From Sandaracinomonas limnophila (GTDB taxonomy: Bacteria > Bacteroidota > Bacteroidia > Cytophagales > Spirosomataceae), in the NCBI RefSeq assembly GCF_004005965.1, contig NZ_SACY01000002.1, forward strand, positions 372,001 to 436,000: DNA of 64,000 nucleotides, read 5' to 3'. Positions 36,190 through 46,962 of this stretch are shown here, in pieces. The notes under the pieces were generated by a model. That model saw only the letters and a list, made by a program, of their open reading frames with translations, was not told where the DNA came from and ran no database searches. The position numbers were made by a program, and so were the translations under genes. Each line of letters begins with the position of its first letter. Positions within the stretch are counted from its first letter, which is position 1.

Positions 36190-36369
36190 TTAAATATTTT
36201 CTACTACAACTAAGTGATTTACGGCACGAATCATACCTTGAATAGCAGGATTTAATTCTACCTCAACACTTTTACGGATTTTTCCTAATCCTAAAGCTTG
36301 GATTGTACGTTTTTGTACTTCCGGGCACTTAATTGCGCTTTTAACTTGAGTAACCTTAACTTTCGACAT
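36190..36369 (-). CDS. rpmD: 50S ribosomal protein L30
   Basis: The 59-residue product was read directly from the minus strand: MSKVKVTQVKSAI...RTIQALGLGKIRKSVEV...MIRAVNHLVVVENI, with the conserved TIQALGLGK turn. It lies between rpsE and rplO. Confidence 0.97.
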   Translation of the reverse strand: MSKVKVTQVKSAIKCPEVQKRTIQALGLGKIRKSVEVELNPAIQGMIRAVNHLVVVENI

Positions 36370-36404
36370 TTTAATCTTTGTATTAAGAGGTTCAGGACCT
36401 CGGA

Positions 36405-36923
36405 TTATCCATTAAATACTTTTGCAACAGAAATTCCTCTCTGGAATGCAACACTGTGTGGAGCTCTCATTTTAACTAAGGCATCAACAGTTGCTTTAAC
36501 CACGTTGTGTGGGTTTGAAGAACCTTTAGACTTAGCTAAGACGTCGTGAACACCAGCTGATTCCAATACAGCACGCATCGCACCACCGGCGATCAATCCT
36601 GTACCTGGAGCTGCAGGCTTCACTAAAACGAAACCACCAGAGAATTTACCTAATTGCTCGTGAGGAACAGTATTTTTAATTAAAGGAACTTGGAACAAGT
36701 TTTTCTTTGCATCTTCAATTCCTTTTGTGATTGCATCAGTAACCTCGTTCGCTTTTCCTAAACCGAATCCAACGATACCTTTACCATCACCCACTACTAC
36801 GATAGCAGAGAAACTGAAACGACGACCACCCTTAACTACCTTCGCAACACGATTGATAGCTACAACTTTCTCCTTCAATTCTCCCTCGTTTACCTTAACA
36901 GGTTTTGCTTGTAAATGTGACAT
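36405..36923 (-). CDS. rpsE: 30S ribosomal protein S5
   Basis: The 172-residue protein has the S5 double-stranded RNA-binding domain ([21 protein letters not shown]) and the C-terminal domain ([20 protein letters not shown]). It contributes to decoding accuracy. Confidence 0.98.
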   Translation of the reverse strand: MSHLQAKPVKVNEGELKEKVVAINRVAKVVKGGRRFSFSAIVVVGDGKGIVGFGLGKANEVTDAITKGIEDAKKNLFQVPLIKNTVPHEQLGKFSGGFVLVKPAAPGTGLIAGGAMRAVLESAGVHDVLAKSKGSSNPHNVVKATVDALVKMRAPHSVAFQRGISVAKVFNG

Positions 36924-36928
36924 ATTTA

Positions 36929-37276
36929 TTAAAATTGTAAGCCACCCTCGCGAGCGCTTTCTGCTAATGATTTAATTCTACCGTGATACAAATAACCGTT
37001 ACGATCAAAAACAACTTTGCTAATTCCAGCTGCTGTAGCTTTTTCAGCAATTGCTTTTCCAACTTTAGAAGCTGCTTCGATGTTATTGTTTACTTTTCCT
37101 TTAACATAAGAAGTTGCAGCAGCCAAGGTCTTTCCTTGTGCATCATCTATAATTTGCGCATATACTGCTGAATTAGAACGATACACGGTTAAACGTGGAC
37201 GCTCTGCAGTACCCGCGATCTTACCACGGATTGATTTCTTAATGCGACTTCTACGAGAATCTTTTAATGTTGCCAT
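36929..37276 (-). CDS. rplR: 50S ribosomal protein L18
   Basis: The 115-residue protein has [18 protein letters not shown] and a C-terminal [17 protein letters not shown] end typical of 5S-rRNA-binding L18. Confidence 0.98.
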   Translation of the reverse strand: MATLKDSRRSRIKKSIRGKIAGTAERPRLTVYRSNSAVYAQIIDDAQGKTLAAATSYVKGKVNNNIEAASKVGKAIAEKATAAGISKVVFDRNGYLYHGRIKSLAESAREGGLQF

Positions 37277-37318
37277 TTTAAATTATATTTTGTGGATTTC
37301 CGACCCACTAATTAATTA

Positions 37319-37876
37319 CTATTTTTTACCACCTGCTTTACCTGCCTTACGACGAACCTGCTCACCAACAAAACGTACACCTTTACCTTTGTATGGTTCA
37401 ACTGGACGAAGTGACTTAATTTTAGCAGCTACTTGGCCAATTAATTGCTTATCAATACCTTCCAACACAACCATTGGATTCTTTCCTTTCTCCATTGCAG
37501 TTGCAACTTTGATTTCAGAAGGAACAGCCATGAAAATTGCGTGAGAATATCCTAAGTTCAACTCAAGGATGTTTCCTTGATTAGCAGCCTTGTAACCCAC
37601 ACCAATGATTTCCATTTCTTTCTTGAAACCATCAGAAACACCAACCACCATATTGTTGATCAATGAACGGTATAAACCATGTAGAGCTTTGTGACGCTTT
37701 TGTTCTGTAGGACGTTTTACAGTTAAAACGTTACCTTCTTGTTCAACAGTGATATCCACATCAATTTGCTGAGATAAAGTTCCTTTCGGGCCCTTTACTG
37801 TCACCAAATTAGCAGGACTAACTTCAATTGTTACACCAGCTGGAACGTTAATAATCTTGTTACCTATTCTAGACAT
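37319..37876 (-). CDS. rplF: 50S ribosomal protein L6
   Basis: The 185-residue protein has two repeated L6 folds. The conserved C-terminal block PYKGKGVRFVGEQVRRKAGK is present. It binds near the base of the L7/L12 stalk. Confidence 0.98.
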   Translation of the reverse strand: MSRIGNKIINVPAGVTIEVSPANLVTVKGPKGTLSQQIDVDITVEQEGNVLTVKRPTEQKRHKALHGLYRSLINNMVVGVSDGFKKEMEIIGVGYKAANQGNILELNLGYSHAIFMAVPSEIKVATAMEKGKNPMVVLEGIDKQLIGQVAAKIKSLRPVEPYKGKGVRFVGEQVRRKAGKAGGKK

Positions 37877-37932
37877 TGTAAATTTTTTGTGCTTAAATTA
37901 CGAGCTAGGCTCCTTTCAGCGTTAAACATTTA

Positions 37933-38328
37933 TTAATATACGTAGCACAATACCTCACCACCTACGTGTAAAGTACGAGCTTCTTTATCCGTAATTACTC
38001 CTTTGGAAGTTGACAAAATCGCAATTCCTAAACCGTTCAATACGCGTGGTAACTCTTCTGTTCCTTTATACTTACGTAAACCAGGTTTAGAAATACGAGT
38101 TAGGTTAACGATTGCAGGTTGTTTAGTAACTGGGTTATATTTTAACGCAATTTTGATGGTTCCTTGAACGGAATTATCATCAAACTTGTAGTTAGCGATA
38201 TAACCTTTGTCGAACAATACCTTCGTAATCTCCTTTTTAATATTAGAAGCAGGGATCTCAACTACCCTATGGCGAGCCTTAAGGGCATTTCTCAATCGGG
38301 TCAAATAATCTGCTATAGGATCTGTCAT
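37933..38328 (-). CDS. rpsH: 30S ribosomal protein S8
   Basis: The 131-residue protein starts [15 protein letters not shown] and ends with the S8 signature [19 protein letters not shown]. In E. coli, S8 binds rRNA helix 21 and can repress the spc operon. Confidence 0.98.
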   Translation of the reverse strand: MTDPIADYLTRLRNALKARHRVVEIPASNIKKEITKVLFDKGYIANYKFDDNSVQGTIKIALKYNPVTKQPAIVNLTRISKPGLRKYKGTEELPRVLNGLGIAILSTSKGVITDKEARTLHVGGEVLCYVY

Positions 38329-38404
38329 TGTCTTTAAATTTTCCGCAAACCTCTTAAAAAGGCCTGCAAAATTACAAAAATGAATTTAATTAATCAAATT
38401 TTTA

Positions 38405-38674
38405 TTACCAGCTTGATTTAGTTACTCCTGGTATTAATCCGTTGGAAGCCATTTCACGGAATGTAACACGGCTAATTCCGAATTTACGCATATAACCACG
38501 AGGACGACCAGTTAACTTGCAACGGTTGTGTAAACGAACCGGAGAAGCATTTTTTGGAAGTTTATCCAAGCCAACATAATCACCTGCAGCTTTCAATGCA
38601 GCTCTTTTAGTTGCATATCTAGCCACTGTTGCTTCGCGCTTTCTTTCTCTTGCTTTTACTGACTCTTTAGCCAT
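38405..38674 (-). CDS. rpsN: 30S ribosomal protein S14 (zinc-free form)
   Basis: The 89-residue protein is the long C- form: it has [23 protein letters not shown] but lacks the paired CxxC zinc motifs of the short form. Confidence 0.98.
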   Translation of the reverse strand: MAKESVKARERKREATVARYATKRAALKAAGDYVGLDKLPKNASPVRLHNRCKLTGRPRGYMRKFGISRVTFREMASNGLIPGVTKSSW

Positions 38675-38695
38675 TATTTCTACGTTTAGTAATTG

Positions 38696-39250
38696 TTATC
38701 GTTTAATATTTGCAAATGGTAAACCAATCGCTGCTAATAAAGCATAAGATTCTTCATCAGTTTGAGCGGTAGTTACAAAAGTGATATCCATACCCGAGAT
38801 TTTAGCTACCTTATCGATAGAAATTTCTGGGAAGATAATTTGTTCTTTCACACCCAACGTATAGTTTCCTCTTCCGTCGAATCCCTTTTCAGAGATACCT
38901 TTAAAGTCACGAACACGTGCTAAAGAAACTGTAGTCAAACGATCTAAAAATTCGAACATACGATTTCCACGTAAAGTAACTTTTACACCAATCGGCATAT
39001 TTTCACGTAACTTAAAGTTAGAGATCGCTTTCTTAGAAATTGTCGCAACCGCTTTTTGACCAGCGATCAATGTAATTTCGTCGATAGCTACATCTACTAA
39101 TTTCTTATCAGCCACAGCTGCTCCTACACCTTTATTGATTACAATTTTAGTAATCTTTGGTACTTGCATTACGGACTTGTACTGAAACTTTTCTTTCAAG
39201 CTTGGTACAACCTCCTTTACATAACGTTCTTTTAATCTAGGTACTGCCAT
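38696..39250 (-). CDS. rplE: 50S ribosomal protein L5
   Basis: The 5S-rRNA-binding L5 has [19 protein letters not shown] and the [16 protein letters not shown] block. I placed the start at ATG 39250 ([10 protein letters not shown]), which gives the usual N-terminus; an upstream non-ATG start would add an odd extension. Confidence 0.97.
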   Translation of the reverse strand: MAVPRLKERYVKEVVPSLKEKFQYKSVMQVPKITKIVINKGVGAAVADKKLVDVAIDEITLIAGQKAVATISKKAISNFKLRENMPIGVKVTLRGNRMFEFLDRLTTVSLARVRDFKGISEKGFDGRGNYTLGVKEQIIFPEISIDKVAKISGMDITFVTTAQTDEESYALLAAIGLPFANIKR

Positions 39251-39291
39251 TTTTTTGTTATTTGTGGATTTCCGACCCACCTAATGTTAAA

Positions 39292-39627
39292 TTATCCGAT
39301 AAATTTGCCTGTCGCTTTAGAATAACGTTGTAATTTACCCTTGTCATTCAATTTACGACCTGTACGAACTGCCTTTCCGTTTTCTACAACCATTAGGTTG
39401 GAGATATGAATAGAACCTTCGCGTTTTTCGATTCCACCTTGTGGATTGTTAGCAGATGGCTTAACGTGCTTAGTTTGCAAATTAACACCTTCCACAATCG
39501 CACGAGATTTCTCGATAATCACTTCTTTGATCACACCAGATTTGCCTTTAGCATTTCCAGAGATTACCATTACGGTGTCTCCTGTGCGAACGTGCAATTT
39601 TGATTGCTTGTTATTTTTATTTTCCAT
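39292..39627 (-). CDS. rplX: 50S ribosomal protein L24
   Basis: The 111-residue protein has the KOW motif (VRTGDTVMVISGNAKGKSG). It helps start large-subunit assembly. Confidence 0.97.
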   Translation of the reverse strand: MENKNNKQSKLHVRTGDTVMVISGNAKGKSGVIKEVIIEKSRAIVEGVNLQTKHVKPSANNPQGGIEKREGSIHISNLMVVENGKAVRTGRKLNDKGKLQRYSKATGKFIG

Positions 39628-39673
39628 TGTCTGATTCGTAAAATGGGTTACCCCATCATTAATTCATCTTTTA

Positions 39674-40042
39674 TTATAAAACCTCTGGTGCTAATGAAAC
39701 AATTTTCATAAAACCTGCCTCACGCAATTCACGAGCTACTGGACCGAAAATACGAGTTCCTCTTGGCTCATCATTGTTGTTTAACAACACCGCTGCATTA
39801 TCTTCAAAGCGAATATAAGTTCCATCTTTACGACGAATTTCTTTCTTCGTACGAACCACAACCGCTCTTGAAACAGTTCCTTTCTTCATACTTGAAGAAG
39901 AAAGAGCTGATTTTACAGAAACTACAATTTTGTCTCCAACTGAAGCATATCTTTTTCCAGTACCGCCTAATACGCGAATTACCAAAACTTCTTTTGCTCC
40001 AGAATTATCCGCTACACCCAATCTAGATTCTTGCTGTAACAT
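39674..40042 (-). CDS. rplN: 50S ribosomal protein L14
   Basis: The 122-residue protein starts [18 protein letters not shown] and has the [20 protein letters not shown] block. It sits at the subunit interface. Confidence 0.98.
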   Translation of the reverse strand: MLQQESRLGVADNSGAKEVLVIRVLGGTGKRYASVGDKIVVSVKSALSSSSMKKGTVSRAVVVRTKKEIRRKDGTYIRFEDNAAVLLNNNDEPRGTRIFGPVARELREAGFMKIVSLAPEVL

Positions 40043-40086
40043 TTCTTATATATCTTTAATATTGAATATTTATTTAACAAGTTTGG

Positions 40087-40341
40087 TTATTTCGCTTTTG
40101 CGATTACTTCAACCAATCTCCAACGCTTATTTTTAGAAAGAGGACGAGTTTCCATCACCTTCACTGTATCACCGATACCACACTCATTATTTTCATCATG
40201 AGCCATTAATTTGGTAGTCTTTTGTACGAATTTTCCATACAAGGGGTGTTTCACTTTACGTTCCACCGTAATTGTGATAGATTTATCCATCTTATCACTT
40301 ACTACCTTCCCTATCCTAACTTTTCTTAGATTTCTTTCCAT
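40087..40341 (-). CDS. rpsQ: 30S ribosomal protein S17
   Basis: The 84-residue OB-fold protein has [18 protein letters not shown] and [22 protein letters not shown] placed the start at ATG 40341 ([11 protein letters not shown]); an upstream in-frame start would add 11 unrelated residues. Confidence 0.97.
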   Translation of the reverse strand: MERNLRKVRIGKVVSDKMDKSITITVERKVKHPLYGKFVQKTTKLMAHDENNECGIGDTVKVMETRPLSKNKRWRLVEVIAKAK

Positions 40342-40405
40342 CGTTGGACTTGTTAAACAATTGGTCATTAGCAAAATCGAAATGACCTGTAAGGTTAAAA
40401 AATTA

Positions 40406-40597
40406 TTAAGCTTGTGATTTTACGTTCAAAACAGTGTTTAAACGAGCAATCAATCTACGAGTTTGGCGGATTCTCATTGGGTTTTCGATTGGTGAGATAG
40501 CGTGCGCTAACTTCAAACGATCCAAATTTTCCTGCTCGTTAACGATTAATTTCGCTAACTCTTCAACTCCTAATTTATTTATTTCTGCGTTTTTCAT
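40406..40597 (-). CDS. rpmC: 50S ribosomal protein L29
   Basis: The 63-residue two-helix protein has [21 protein letters not shown] and [16 protein letters not shown]. It lies near the peptide exit tunnel. Confidence 0.96.
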   Translation of the reverse strand: MKNAEINKLGVEELAKLIVNEQENLDRLKLAHAISPIENPMRIRQTRRLIARLNTVLNVKSQA

Positions 40598-40627
40598 ATC
40601 AATGCGGGATAATCCTTATCGGATAAA

Positions 40628-41047
40628 CTATTCTTGGTAATCTCTACGAACTACAAATTTGGTACGCAATGGCAATTTTTGAGCCGCTAAACGCAAAGCT
40701 TCTTGTGCCAATGCTAATGGAACTCCTGCAGATTCAAATAAAATCGTTCCAGGACGAACATTGGCTACCCAATATTCTGGAGCTCCCTTTCCCTTACCCA
40801 TACGAACCTCAGCAGGCTTCTTTGTAATAGGTTTATCAGGAAAAATACGAATCCATACTTGGCCTTCACGCTTCATTGCACGCGTTACAGAAATACGAGC
40901 TGCCTCAATCTGACGAGCAGTAATACGTCCTGGCTCTAATGATTTGATAGCGAAAGATCCAAAATCAATTTCGTGTCCGCGGGTAGCAAGTCCTCTTACG
41001 CGGCCTTTTTGTTGCTTACGAAATTTCGTTCTTTTTGGTTGTAACAT
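40628..41047 (-). CDS. rplP: 50S ribosomal protein L16
   Basis: The 139-residue protein starts [16 protein letters not shown] and has the [18 protein letters not shown] block near the A-site tRNA. Confidence 0.98.
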   Translation of the reverse strand: MLQPKRTKFRKQQKGRVRGLATRGHEIDFGSFAIKSLEPGRITARQIEAARISVTRAMKREGQVWIRIFPDKPITKKPAEVRMGKGKGAPEYWVANVRPGTILFESAGVPLALAQEALRLAAQKLPLRTKFVVRRDYQE

Positions 41048-41086
41048 TTTAGTATTAGTCTAATGTCTGTTCTAATTGAATTCTAA

Positions 41087-41896
41087 TTATCTCTTGCGAG
41101 GGGCACGACCACCTTTATTGCGATCGCCAGCATCAGCTCCCTCACCACGGCGACGGTCACGGCCACCACGACGGTCATCATCACGGCCACCACGTGGTCC
41201 ACGATCTCCACCACGGCCTTCGTTGCCACCTGGTAAATTAGCTAAGTTCGCATTTGGAGAAAGGTCACGCTTTCCATAAACTTCACCGCGGAAAATCCAT
41301 ACTTTGATACCGATTTTACCATATACAGTTAAAGCTTCTGAGATTGCGTAATCAACATCTGCACGTAAAGTGTGCAATGGAATACGACCCTCCTTGTAAC
41401 CTTCAGAACGTGCCATTTCAGCACCACCTAAACGTCCAGATAATTTTAATTTAATACCTTGAGCACCTACACGCATTGCTGAAGCGATTGCTTGCTTCAT
41501 TGCGCGACGGAAAGAAATACGAGCTTGTAATTGTTGAGCGATTGCTTCTCCCACTAATTTTGCATCGATTTCAGGACGCTTAATTTCAAAAATATTGATT
41601 TGAACGTCTTTTCCAGTGATACTCTTTAATTCTTCTTTTAACTTATCAACCTCTGCACCATTCTTTCCGATAACCACACCTGCACGAGCCGTGTTGATTG
41701 TTAATGTAATTCTTTTTAAAGTACGCTCGATGATTACTTTAGAAATAGATCCTTTCGGGATACGAGCTGCAACGTACTTTCTGATTTTTTCGTCTTCAAC
41801 TAATTTATCAGCAAAAGTCTTGCCTCCGTACCAATTGGAATCCCAACCTCTTACGATACCTAATCTTAAACCAACGGGGTTAATTTTTTGTCCCAT
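41087..41896 (-). CDS. rpsC: 30S ribosomal protein S3 with Arg/Gly/Asp-rich tail
   Basis: The 269-residue protein starts [22 protein letters not shown], with the KH domain ([17 protein letters not shown]) and the C-terminal S3 domain. After about residue 220 comes a low-complexity tail of RGG- and RDDD-like units ending in GRAPRKR. The family is normally near 210-240 residues, so the tail is an extension. It may be disordered and could touch mRNA or other proteins. Confidence 0.97.
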   Translation of the reverse strand: MGQKINPVGLRLGIVRGWDSNWYGGKTFADKLVEDEKIRKYVAARIPKGSISKVIIERTLKRITLTINTARAGVVIGKNGAEVDKLKEELKSITGKDVQINIFEIKRPEIDAKLVGEAIAQQLQARISFRRAMKQAIASAMRVGAQGIKLKLSGRLGGAEMARSEGYKEGRIPLHTLRADVDYAISEALTVYGKIGIKVWIFRGEVYGKRDLSPNANLANLPGGNEGRGGDRGPRGGRDDDRRGGRDRRRGEGADAGDRNKGGRAPRKR

Positions 41897-41919
41897 TTCT
41901 TATATTATCTAATAGTTTA

Positions 41920-42297
41920 TTATTCTGCTGAATTCGATTCTTCCATTGCAGGAGCTGCCGAAGAAGCTACTACCAAAGTAATGTGATTTGAACGCTTAAG
42001 GATTCTATGTCCTCTTCCTTGCGGAGCTGGACGAAGACGCTTCAAAGAAGCTCCACCATCAACAAAAATTGTTTTGATGAACAAATCTGCATCTTCAATC
42101 TTTGCATTCTCATACTTATTTTGCCAGTTTGAAACCGCCGATAAAAGACATTTTTCGATCGCTTTCGCACCTACTTTGGGCTCAAATTTTAAGATTCCAA
42201 ATGCTTTGGATACCTTTTGTCCACGTACCATATCCGCTACAATACGCATCTTTTGAGGCGAGGTAGGAATATTTCTTAATTTAGCAACTGCTTCCAT
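41920..42297 (-). CDS. rplV: 50S ribosomal protein L22
   Basis: The 125-residue protein has the [20 protein letters not shown] start and the tunnel-lining C-terminal loop ([16 protein letters not shown]), followed by a short acidic end. Confidence 0.97.
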   Translation of the reverse strand: MEAVAKLRNIPTSPQKMRIVADMVRGQKVSKAFGILKFEPKVGAKAIEKCLLSAVSNWQNKYENAKIEDADLFIKTIFVDGGASLKRLRPAPQGRGHRILKRSNHITLVVASSAAPAMEESNSAE

Positions 42298-42337
42298 TTT
42301 TTCGATTACTGTTTAAGCTGGTCCTAAGACCATTCTT

Positions 42338-42616
42338 TTACTTTTTACCTTTGTCTTTTTTCGCTATGTGACCACGGAAATTACGCGTTGGCGAAAACTC
42401 TCCTAATTTATGACCTACCATATTTTCTGTTACATAAACCGGAATGAATTTATTCCCGTTGTGAACTGCGAAAGTATGACCAATGAAGTCTGGTGAAATC
42501 ATCGAACGTCTAGACCATGTTTTGATAACTGATTTCTTTCCAGAATCATTCATAGCCTGAACCTTGATATCAAGGCGGTAATCAATGTAAGGACCTTTTT
42601 TTAATGAACGTGCCAT
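42338..42616 (-). CDS. rpsS: 30S ribosomal protein S19
   Basis: The 92-residue protein starts [12 protein letters not shown] and has the [20 protein letters not shown] block. It binds 16S rRNA in the 30S head with S13. It is 3 bases from rplB. Confidence 0.98.
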   Translation of the reverse strand: MARSLKKGPYIDYRLDIKVQAMNDSGKKSVIKTWSRRSMISPDFIGHTFAVHNGNKFIPVYVTENMVGHKLGEFSPTRNFRGHIAKKDKGKK

Positions 42617-42619
42617 CTA

Positions 42620-43447
<828 letters not shown>

Positions 43448-43491
43448 TTAAAAGTTCAATTTATCGGGATGAACCCCCTTATTTTTTAAAA

Positions 43492-43779
43492 TTAAATGCC
43501 TTGGTAGAAATCAATTACTTCTCCCGCAGCTACTGTAACGATTGCCTTCTTGAAAGTTGAAGTACGGCCAGTAGTAATCTTAGTACGTGTACTTCTAGAT
43601 TTCTTCTTTCCGATCTGACGAAGAGTAGCTACATCCGTAACATTTACTCCGTACATCTTCTTAACCTCCTTAGCAATCTCAATCTTGTTTGCATCATTAT
43701 CAACTACAAACACATACTTGCCTTTTTCTTGCATGGCTTGCGACTTTTCAGTCAAGGCCGGACGCTTAATTATGCCCAT
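43492..43779 (-). CDS. rplW: 50S ribosomal protein L23
   Basis: The 95-residue protein has IKRPALTEKSQAMQEKGKYVF and a basic loop. It forms the docking site near the exit tunnel for trigger factor and SRP. Confidence 0.97.
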   Translation of the reverse strand: MGIIKRPALTEKSQAMQEKGKYVFVVDNDANKIEIAKEVKKMYGVNVTDVATLRQIGKKKSRSTRTKITTGRTSTFKKAIVTVAAGEVIDFYQGI

Positions 43780-43809
43780 TGTATATTTGTTTTAACAGAT
43801 TCTCTGATC

Positions 43810-44439
43810 TTATTTATTAAATGAAGTCTCGATTGCTTGAAGCGCAGCTTCAGTAATCAATAATTTGGAAGCATTTACTAAATCGTAAGTATTCAAATCA
43901 GCTGCAGTAGAAACTTTAGCTTTTGGAATGTTACGACCCGACAATACCACATTTTGATTTACTTCAGGAGTAATCAACAATGATTTAGTAGCATCGAATG
44001 AAAATGCCTTTAACATTGCCAAATAAGCTTTTGTTTTTGGCGCTGCAAATGCAACTGCATCTAAAATAGTTACATCGCCTGACTGTACTTTCGCAGCAAT
44101 TGCTGATTGACGAGCCAAAGACTTCACTTTTTTATTCAATTTGAAATGGTAATCACGTGGACGTGGACCAAAAATACGACCACCACCTTTAAATAATGGT
44201 GATTTCATCGAACCTGCACGTGCTCCACCTGTTCCTTTTTGTTTCTTCAACTTACGAGTAGAACGTGAAACTTCTGCACGCTCCTTCGCCTTGTGTGTTC
44301 CTTGGCGCTGATTAGCAAGATATTGCTTCACATCCAAATACACAACGTGCTCGTTTGGAACAATTCCAAAGATCTCGTCAGAAAGCTTAACTTTCTTTCC
44401 GGTATCTTTTCCTTCTATGTTATATACTGATAATTCCAT
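43810..44439 (-). CDS. rplD: 50S ribosomal protein L4
   Basis: The 209-residue protein has the extended loop that lines the exit tunnel (KQKGTGGARAGSMKSPLFKGG, in part). In E. coli, L4 is the repressor that binds the S10-operon leader. That makes it a candidate regulator of the long leader upstream of rplC here, by analogy only. Confidence 0.97.
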   Translation of the reverse strand: MELSVYNIEGKDTGKKVKLSDEIFGIVPNEHVVYLDVKQYLANQRQGTHKAKERAEVSRSTRKLKKQKGTGGARAGSMKSPLFKGGGRIFGPRPRDYHFKLNKKVKSLARQSAIAAKVQSGDVTILDAVAFAAPKTKAYLAMLKAFSFDATKSLLITPEVNQNVVLSGRNIPKAKVSTAADLNTYDLVNASKLLITEAALQAIETSFNK

Positions 44440-44476
44440 ATTTCCGAATGTCTATCGAAAGACTGGCTTTCTTTTT

Positions 44477-45094
44477 TTAATTTTCAATGATTACGTATGA
44501 GTTCTTCGCTCCCGGTACAGAACCTGAAACAACTAATAAGTTCTTCTCAGGATAAACTTTCAAAACTTCTAAGTTTTGAACCTTAACGCGATTGCCACCT
44601 GTACGGCCCGCCATACGCAAACCTTTGAATACACGAGATGGGAATGAACATGCACCAATAGAACCTGGGTGACGACCCCTGTTGTGCTGTCCGTGAGTTT
44701 GACCACCCACACCACCAAATCCGTGACGCTTTACAACACCTTGGAAACCTTTACCTTTTGAAGTACCAATTGCATCAATAAATGATCCAACTTCAAATCC
44801 TTCAACTGTAATTACATCTCCTAAGTTTGAAGTACCCTCAAATGAACGAAACTCCACCAATTTCTTCTTAGGTGTAGTTTTAGCTTTCTTGAAATGTCCC
44901 AACAACGATTTAGTTGTATGTTTCTCTTTTTTCTCACCATAACCAACTTGAACAGCATCATAACCGTCAGTTGCTACAGTCTTAACCTGTGTAACCACAC
45001 ATGGTCCGGCTTCAATCAGCGTACATGCAAGAGCTCTTCCGTCTTCCATGTATAGGCTGGTCATACCGATTTTTTTTCCAATAATTCCAGACAT
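44477..45094 (-). CDS. rplC: 50S ribosomal protein L3
   Basis: The 205-residue protein starts [15 protein letters not shown] and has the [21 protein letters not shown] block near the peptidyl-transferase centre. It is the first gene of the superoperon here, since no rpsJ precedes it. No Shine-Dalgarno is visible before its ATG. Confidence 0.97.
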   Translation of the reverse strand: MSGIIGKKIGMTSLYMEDGRALACTLIEAGPCVVTQVKTVATDGYDAVQVGYGEKKEKHTTKSLLGHFKKAKTTPKKKLVEFRSFEGTSNLGDVITVEGFEVGSFIDAIGTSKGKGFQGVVKRHGFGGVGGQTHGQHNRGRHPGSIGACSFPSRVFKGLRMAGRTGGNRVKVQNLEVLKVYPEKNLLVVSGSVPGAKNSYVIIEN

Positions 45095-45440
45095 AATTGT
45101 TTGTTTTTAATAATTATCGCTTACAAGGCTACCGTGGCTTGTTGTAAGACTTTATATTCAAAATCGCTCCAAAAAACGATATAGAATCAATTCAATAAGG
45201 CAGAACAGGATAAAAAGTGGACAAGATGAGGGCGCTGAAATCAGCGAGTGACACCTTGTGCAGCTTAATATTCAATCAATGAGATGGGCATTCAAAACAT
45301 TAACCAATACCAGTTCTGTCACAAAAAAATCGGCTTTACCAATTTTTAACCCTTTTTCGAACCGTGCTTTTGTGTTTTTTAAGATAATCAAAGAAGTTCT
45401 GCCAACCTCTTTCGACTGAAAAAACCACGTAAGTCGAACG
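45095..45440 (-). promoter_or_regulatory. Long structured leader of the rplC operon
   Basis: About 345 nt of untranslated sequence lie between the predicted transcription start and rplC. Several elements are visible. At the 5' end (45411-45438) is a hairpin with 7-base arms TTCGACT/AGTCGAA. In the middle (45221-45259) an outer ACAAG/CTTGT stem encloses a CGCTGA-AA-TCAGCG stem. Near rplC (45120-45148) is a CTTACAA/TTGTAAG stem. GGCAGAAC (45199-45206) can pair either with GTTCTGCC (45396-45403) or, over six bases, with GTTCTG (45313-45318). A short reading frame (45265-45291, product MPISLIEY) begins inside it. I do not recognise a known riboswitch class. Confidence 0.6.
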
Positions 45441-45446
45441 GGAGTG

Positions 45447-45477
45447 CAAAGGTAGGAATAAAAATTTAATTTACAAA
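45447..45477 (-). promoter_or_regulatory. Promoter of the rplC ribosomal superoperon
   Basis: On the minus strand a -33 TTTG (45474-45477) lies 19 bases from a -7 TACCTTTG (45447-45454), matching the Bacteroidota consensus in sequence and spacing. Transcription should start near 45440. Confidence 0.72.
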
Positions 45478-45501
45478 CATACTTAGCAAAATTTATATGT
45501 G

Positions 45502-45509
45502 TACCTTTG
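45502..45509 (+). promoter_or_regulatory. Candidate -7 box for the lipoprotein at 45526
   Basis: TACCTTTG matches TAnnTTTG and ends 16 bases before the ATG. It is divergent from the rplC promoter. No clear -33 TTTG is found upstream. Confidence 0.45.
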
Positions 45510-45525
45510 GTGAAAAATCAACCCA

Positions 45526-46092
45526 ATGAAAAAACATTTTCTTCTTTTTGCCGCATTTATTGGGATTACACTCTCCATTGGCCTGTTTTCCTGCAACAAC
45601 AACACGCCAGCTAACAGCAAAAACAATTATTTTAATCTGAAAGATTTTTTACAAAAAGAAATACAAAACCAACAAAATCAAGGATTTAAACTGCAAAAAT
45701 CCATTATTTTAGACCAAAAAAAGGAAGACAAAATCCTTTCTGAAATCAAACTTGCAGACGAACTCTCCCTGTTCATTAATGCCGACCTCAATAAGCCCGC
45801 TTTTGAAAACAGCTATGATAACCTTTCTGAAAATGGCATCTTATGGTATTCACTAAAAACAGATGAAAATTTACCTGTAAAGAAAATGGTTATTCACCTA
45901 GATGCTTTTGAACATCCTGAAAATATTGAAATTGTCATTCAAGAAAAAAACATCCTTTTTCAAACAGAGAAAAAACTGAACATGAACCTGCATGAAGGAC
46001 ATATTCAAACCTATTCAATTGAAGGAAAGCAGCAATTGGCCTGGCTTGAACCTACCACCTATAAAATTTTAGGTGTGATTTTAAGCAAATAA
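45526..46092 (+). CDS. Lipoprotein of unknown function
   Basis: The 188-residue protein has a signal segment and lipobox (LFSC, Cys near 23), a polar linker rich in Asn, Lys and Gln, then a domain with few recognisable motifs (LQKEIQNQQNQGFKLQKSI, WYSLKTDENLPVKKMVIHLD, a C-terminal LEPTTYKILGVI). It is probably anchored in an envelope membrane. I do not recognise the family. It overlaps cysM convergently by 12 bases. Confidence 0.7.
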   Translation: MKKHFLLFAAFIGITLSIGLFSCNNNTPANSKNNYFNLKDFLQKEIQNQQNQGFKLQKSIILDQKKEDKILSEIKLADELSLFINADLNKPAFENSYDNLSENGILWYSLKTDENLPVKKMVIHLDAFEHPENIEIVIQEKNILFQTEKKLNMNLHEGHIQTYSIEGKQQLAWLEPTTYKILGVILSK

Positions 46093-46962
46093 CCCTGACG
46101 ACAAATACCGATCTCCACGATCACATATAATACATACAATAAGTCCAGTGTCCAAGGTTTGTGCCAATCGTAAACTGGCAGCCACTGCACCACCGCTACT
46201 CATCCCCCCAAATATGCCATCAACTTTTGCCAATTTCCGAGTAGTCTCAGTTGCCTCCGCCTCGGAAATATCCATTATCAAATCCACTCGCTCAGGTTGG
46301 TATATTTTGGGACGATATTCTATTGGCCAACGTCTAATACCTGGAATTTTTGAACCTTCCGTCGGCTGACATCCTACAATTTGTATAGCCGGATTTTGCT
46401 CTTTTAAATACATGGATGTCCCCATGATGGTACCCGTTGTACCCATTGAACTCACAAAATGAGTAATATGACCATCCGTATCCTTATATATCTCTGGCCC
46501 GGTACTTTTATAATGCGCCAAATAATTATCTGGATTTTCAAATTGATTCAACACAAAATACCCTTCCTTCTCAGCTTTATCTAAGGCATAATCTCTAGCC
46601 GACTCAATGGTTTCTGTCAAAGTCACCTTCGCGCCAAAGGCTTCCATTGTTTGGATTCTTTCTAAAGTAGAATTGGAAGGCATCGCCAATTCAATTTCTA
46701 ATCCATACAATCGGGCAATCATTGCCAAAGCAATACCCGTATTTCCAGAAGTCGCTTCAATCAACCGACTTCCTCTTTTTATTTCTCCCCTTTCCAGTGC
46801 CGATTGAATCATGTTTTTGGCAGCACGGTCTTTTACCGACCCACCCGGATTATCTCCTTCCAATTTTCCATAAATCTTCACATTAGGATTTGGATTCAAG
46901 TTTTTGATTTCAACTAAAGGGGTATTTCCCACCAAATCCAATAAATTAAATAGCTTACTCAT
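46081..46962 (-). CDS. cysM: Cysteine synthase B (CysM type)
   Basis: The PLP enzyme makes cysteine from O-acetylserine and sulfide (or thiosulfate). The Schiff-base lysine lies in GGSVKDRAA, the phosphate loop in ATSGNTGIALA, and the C-terminal EGSKIPGIRRWP block is of the CysM type. The length, 293 residues, is normal. It overlaps the serine acetyltransferase gene by 8 bases, so the two steps are coupled. Confidence 0.93.
   Translation of the reverse strand: MSKLFNLLDLVGNTPLVEIKNLNPNPNVKIYGKLEGDNPGGSVKDRAAKNMIQSALERGEIKRGSRLIEATSGNTGIALAMIARLYGLEIELAMPSNSTLERIQTMEAFGAKVTLTETIESARDYALDKAEKEGYFVLNQFENPDNYLAHYKSTGPEIYKDTDGHITHFVSSMGTTGTIMGTSMYLKEQNPAIQIVGCQPTEGSKIPGIRRWPIEYRPKIYQPERVDLIMDISEAEATETTRKLAKVDGIFGGMSSGGAVAASLRLAQTLDTGLIVCIICDRGDRYLSSGLFA

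Noticed and set aside
41076-41279. Proline/arginine-rich open frame opposite the rpsC end
   Set aside because: Shadow of the RGG-like tail of S3; no promoter or start signal.
45095-45525. Search for rpsJ, tRNA or a known riboswitch in the gap before rplC
   Set aside because: No S10-like frame, no cloverleaf and no recognisable riboswitch motif were found by eye; only hairpins remain.
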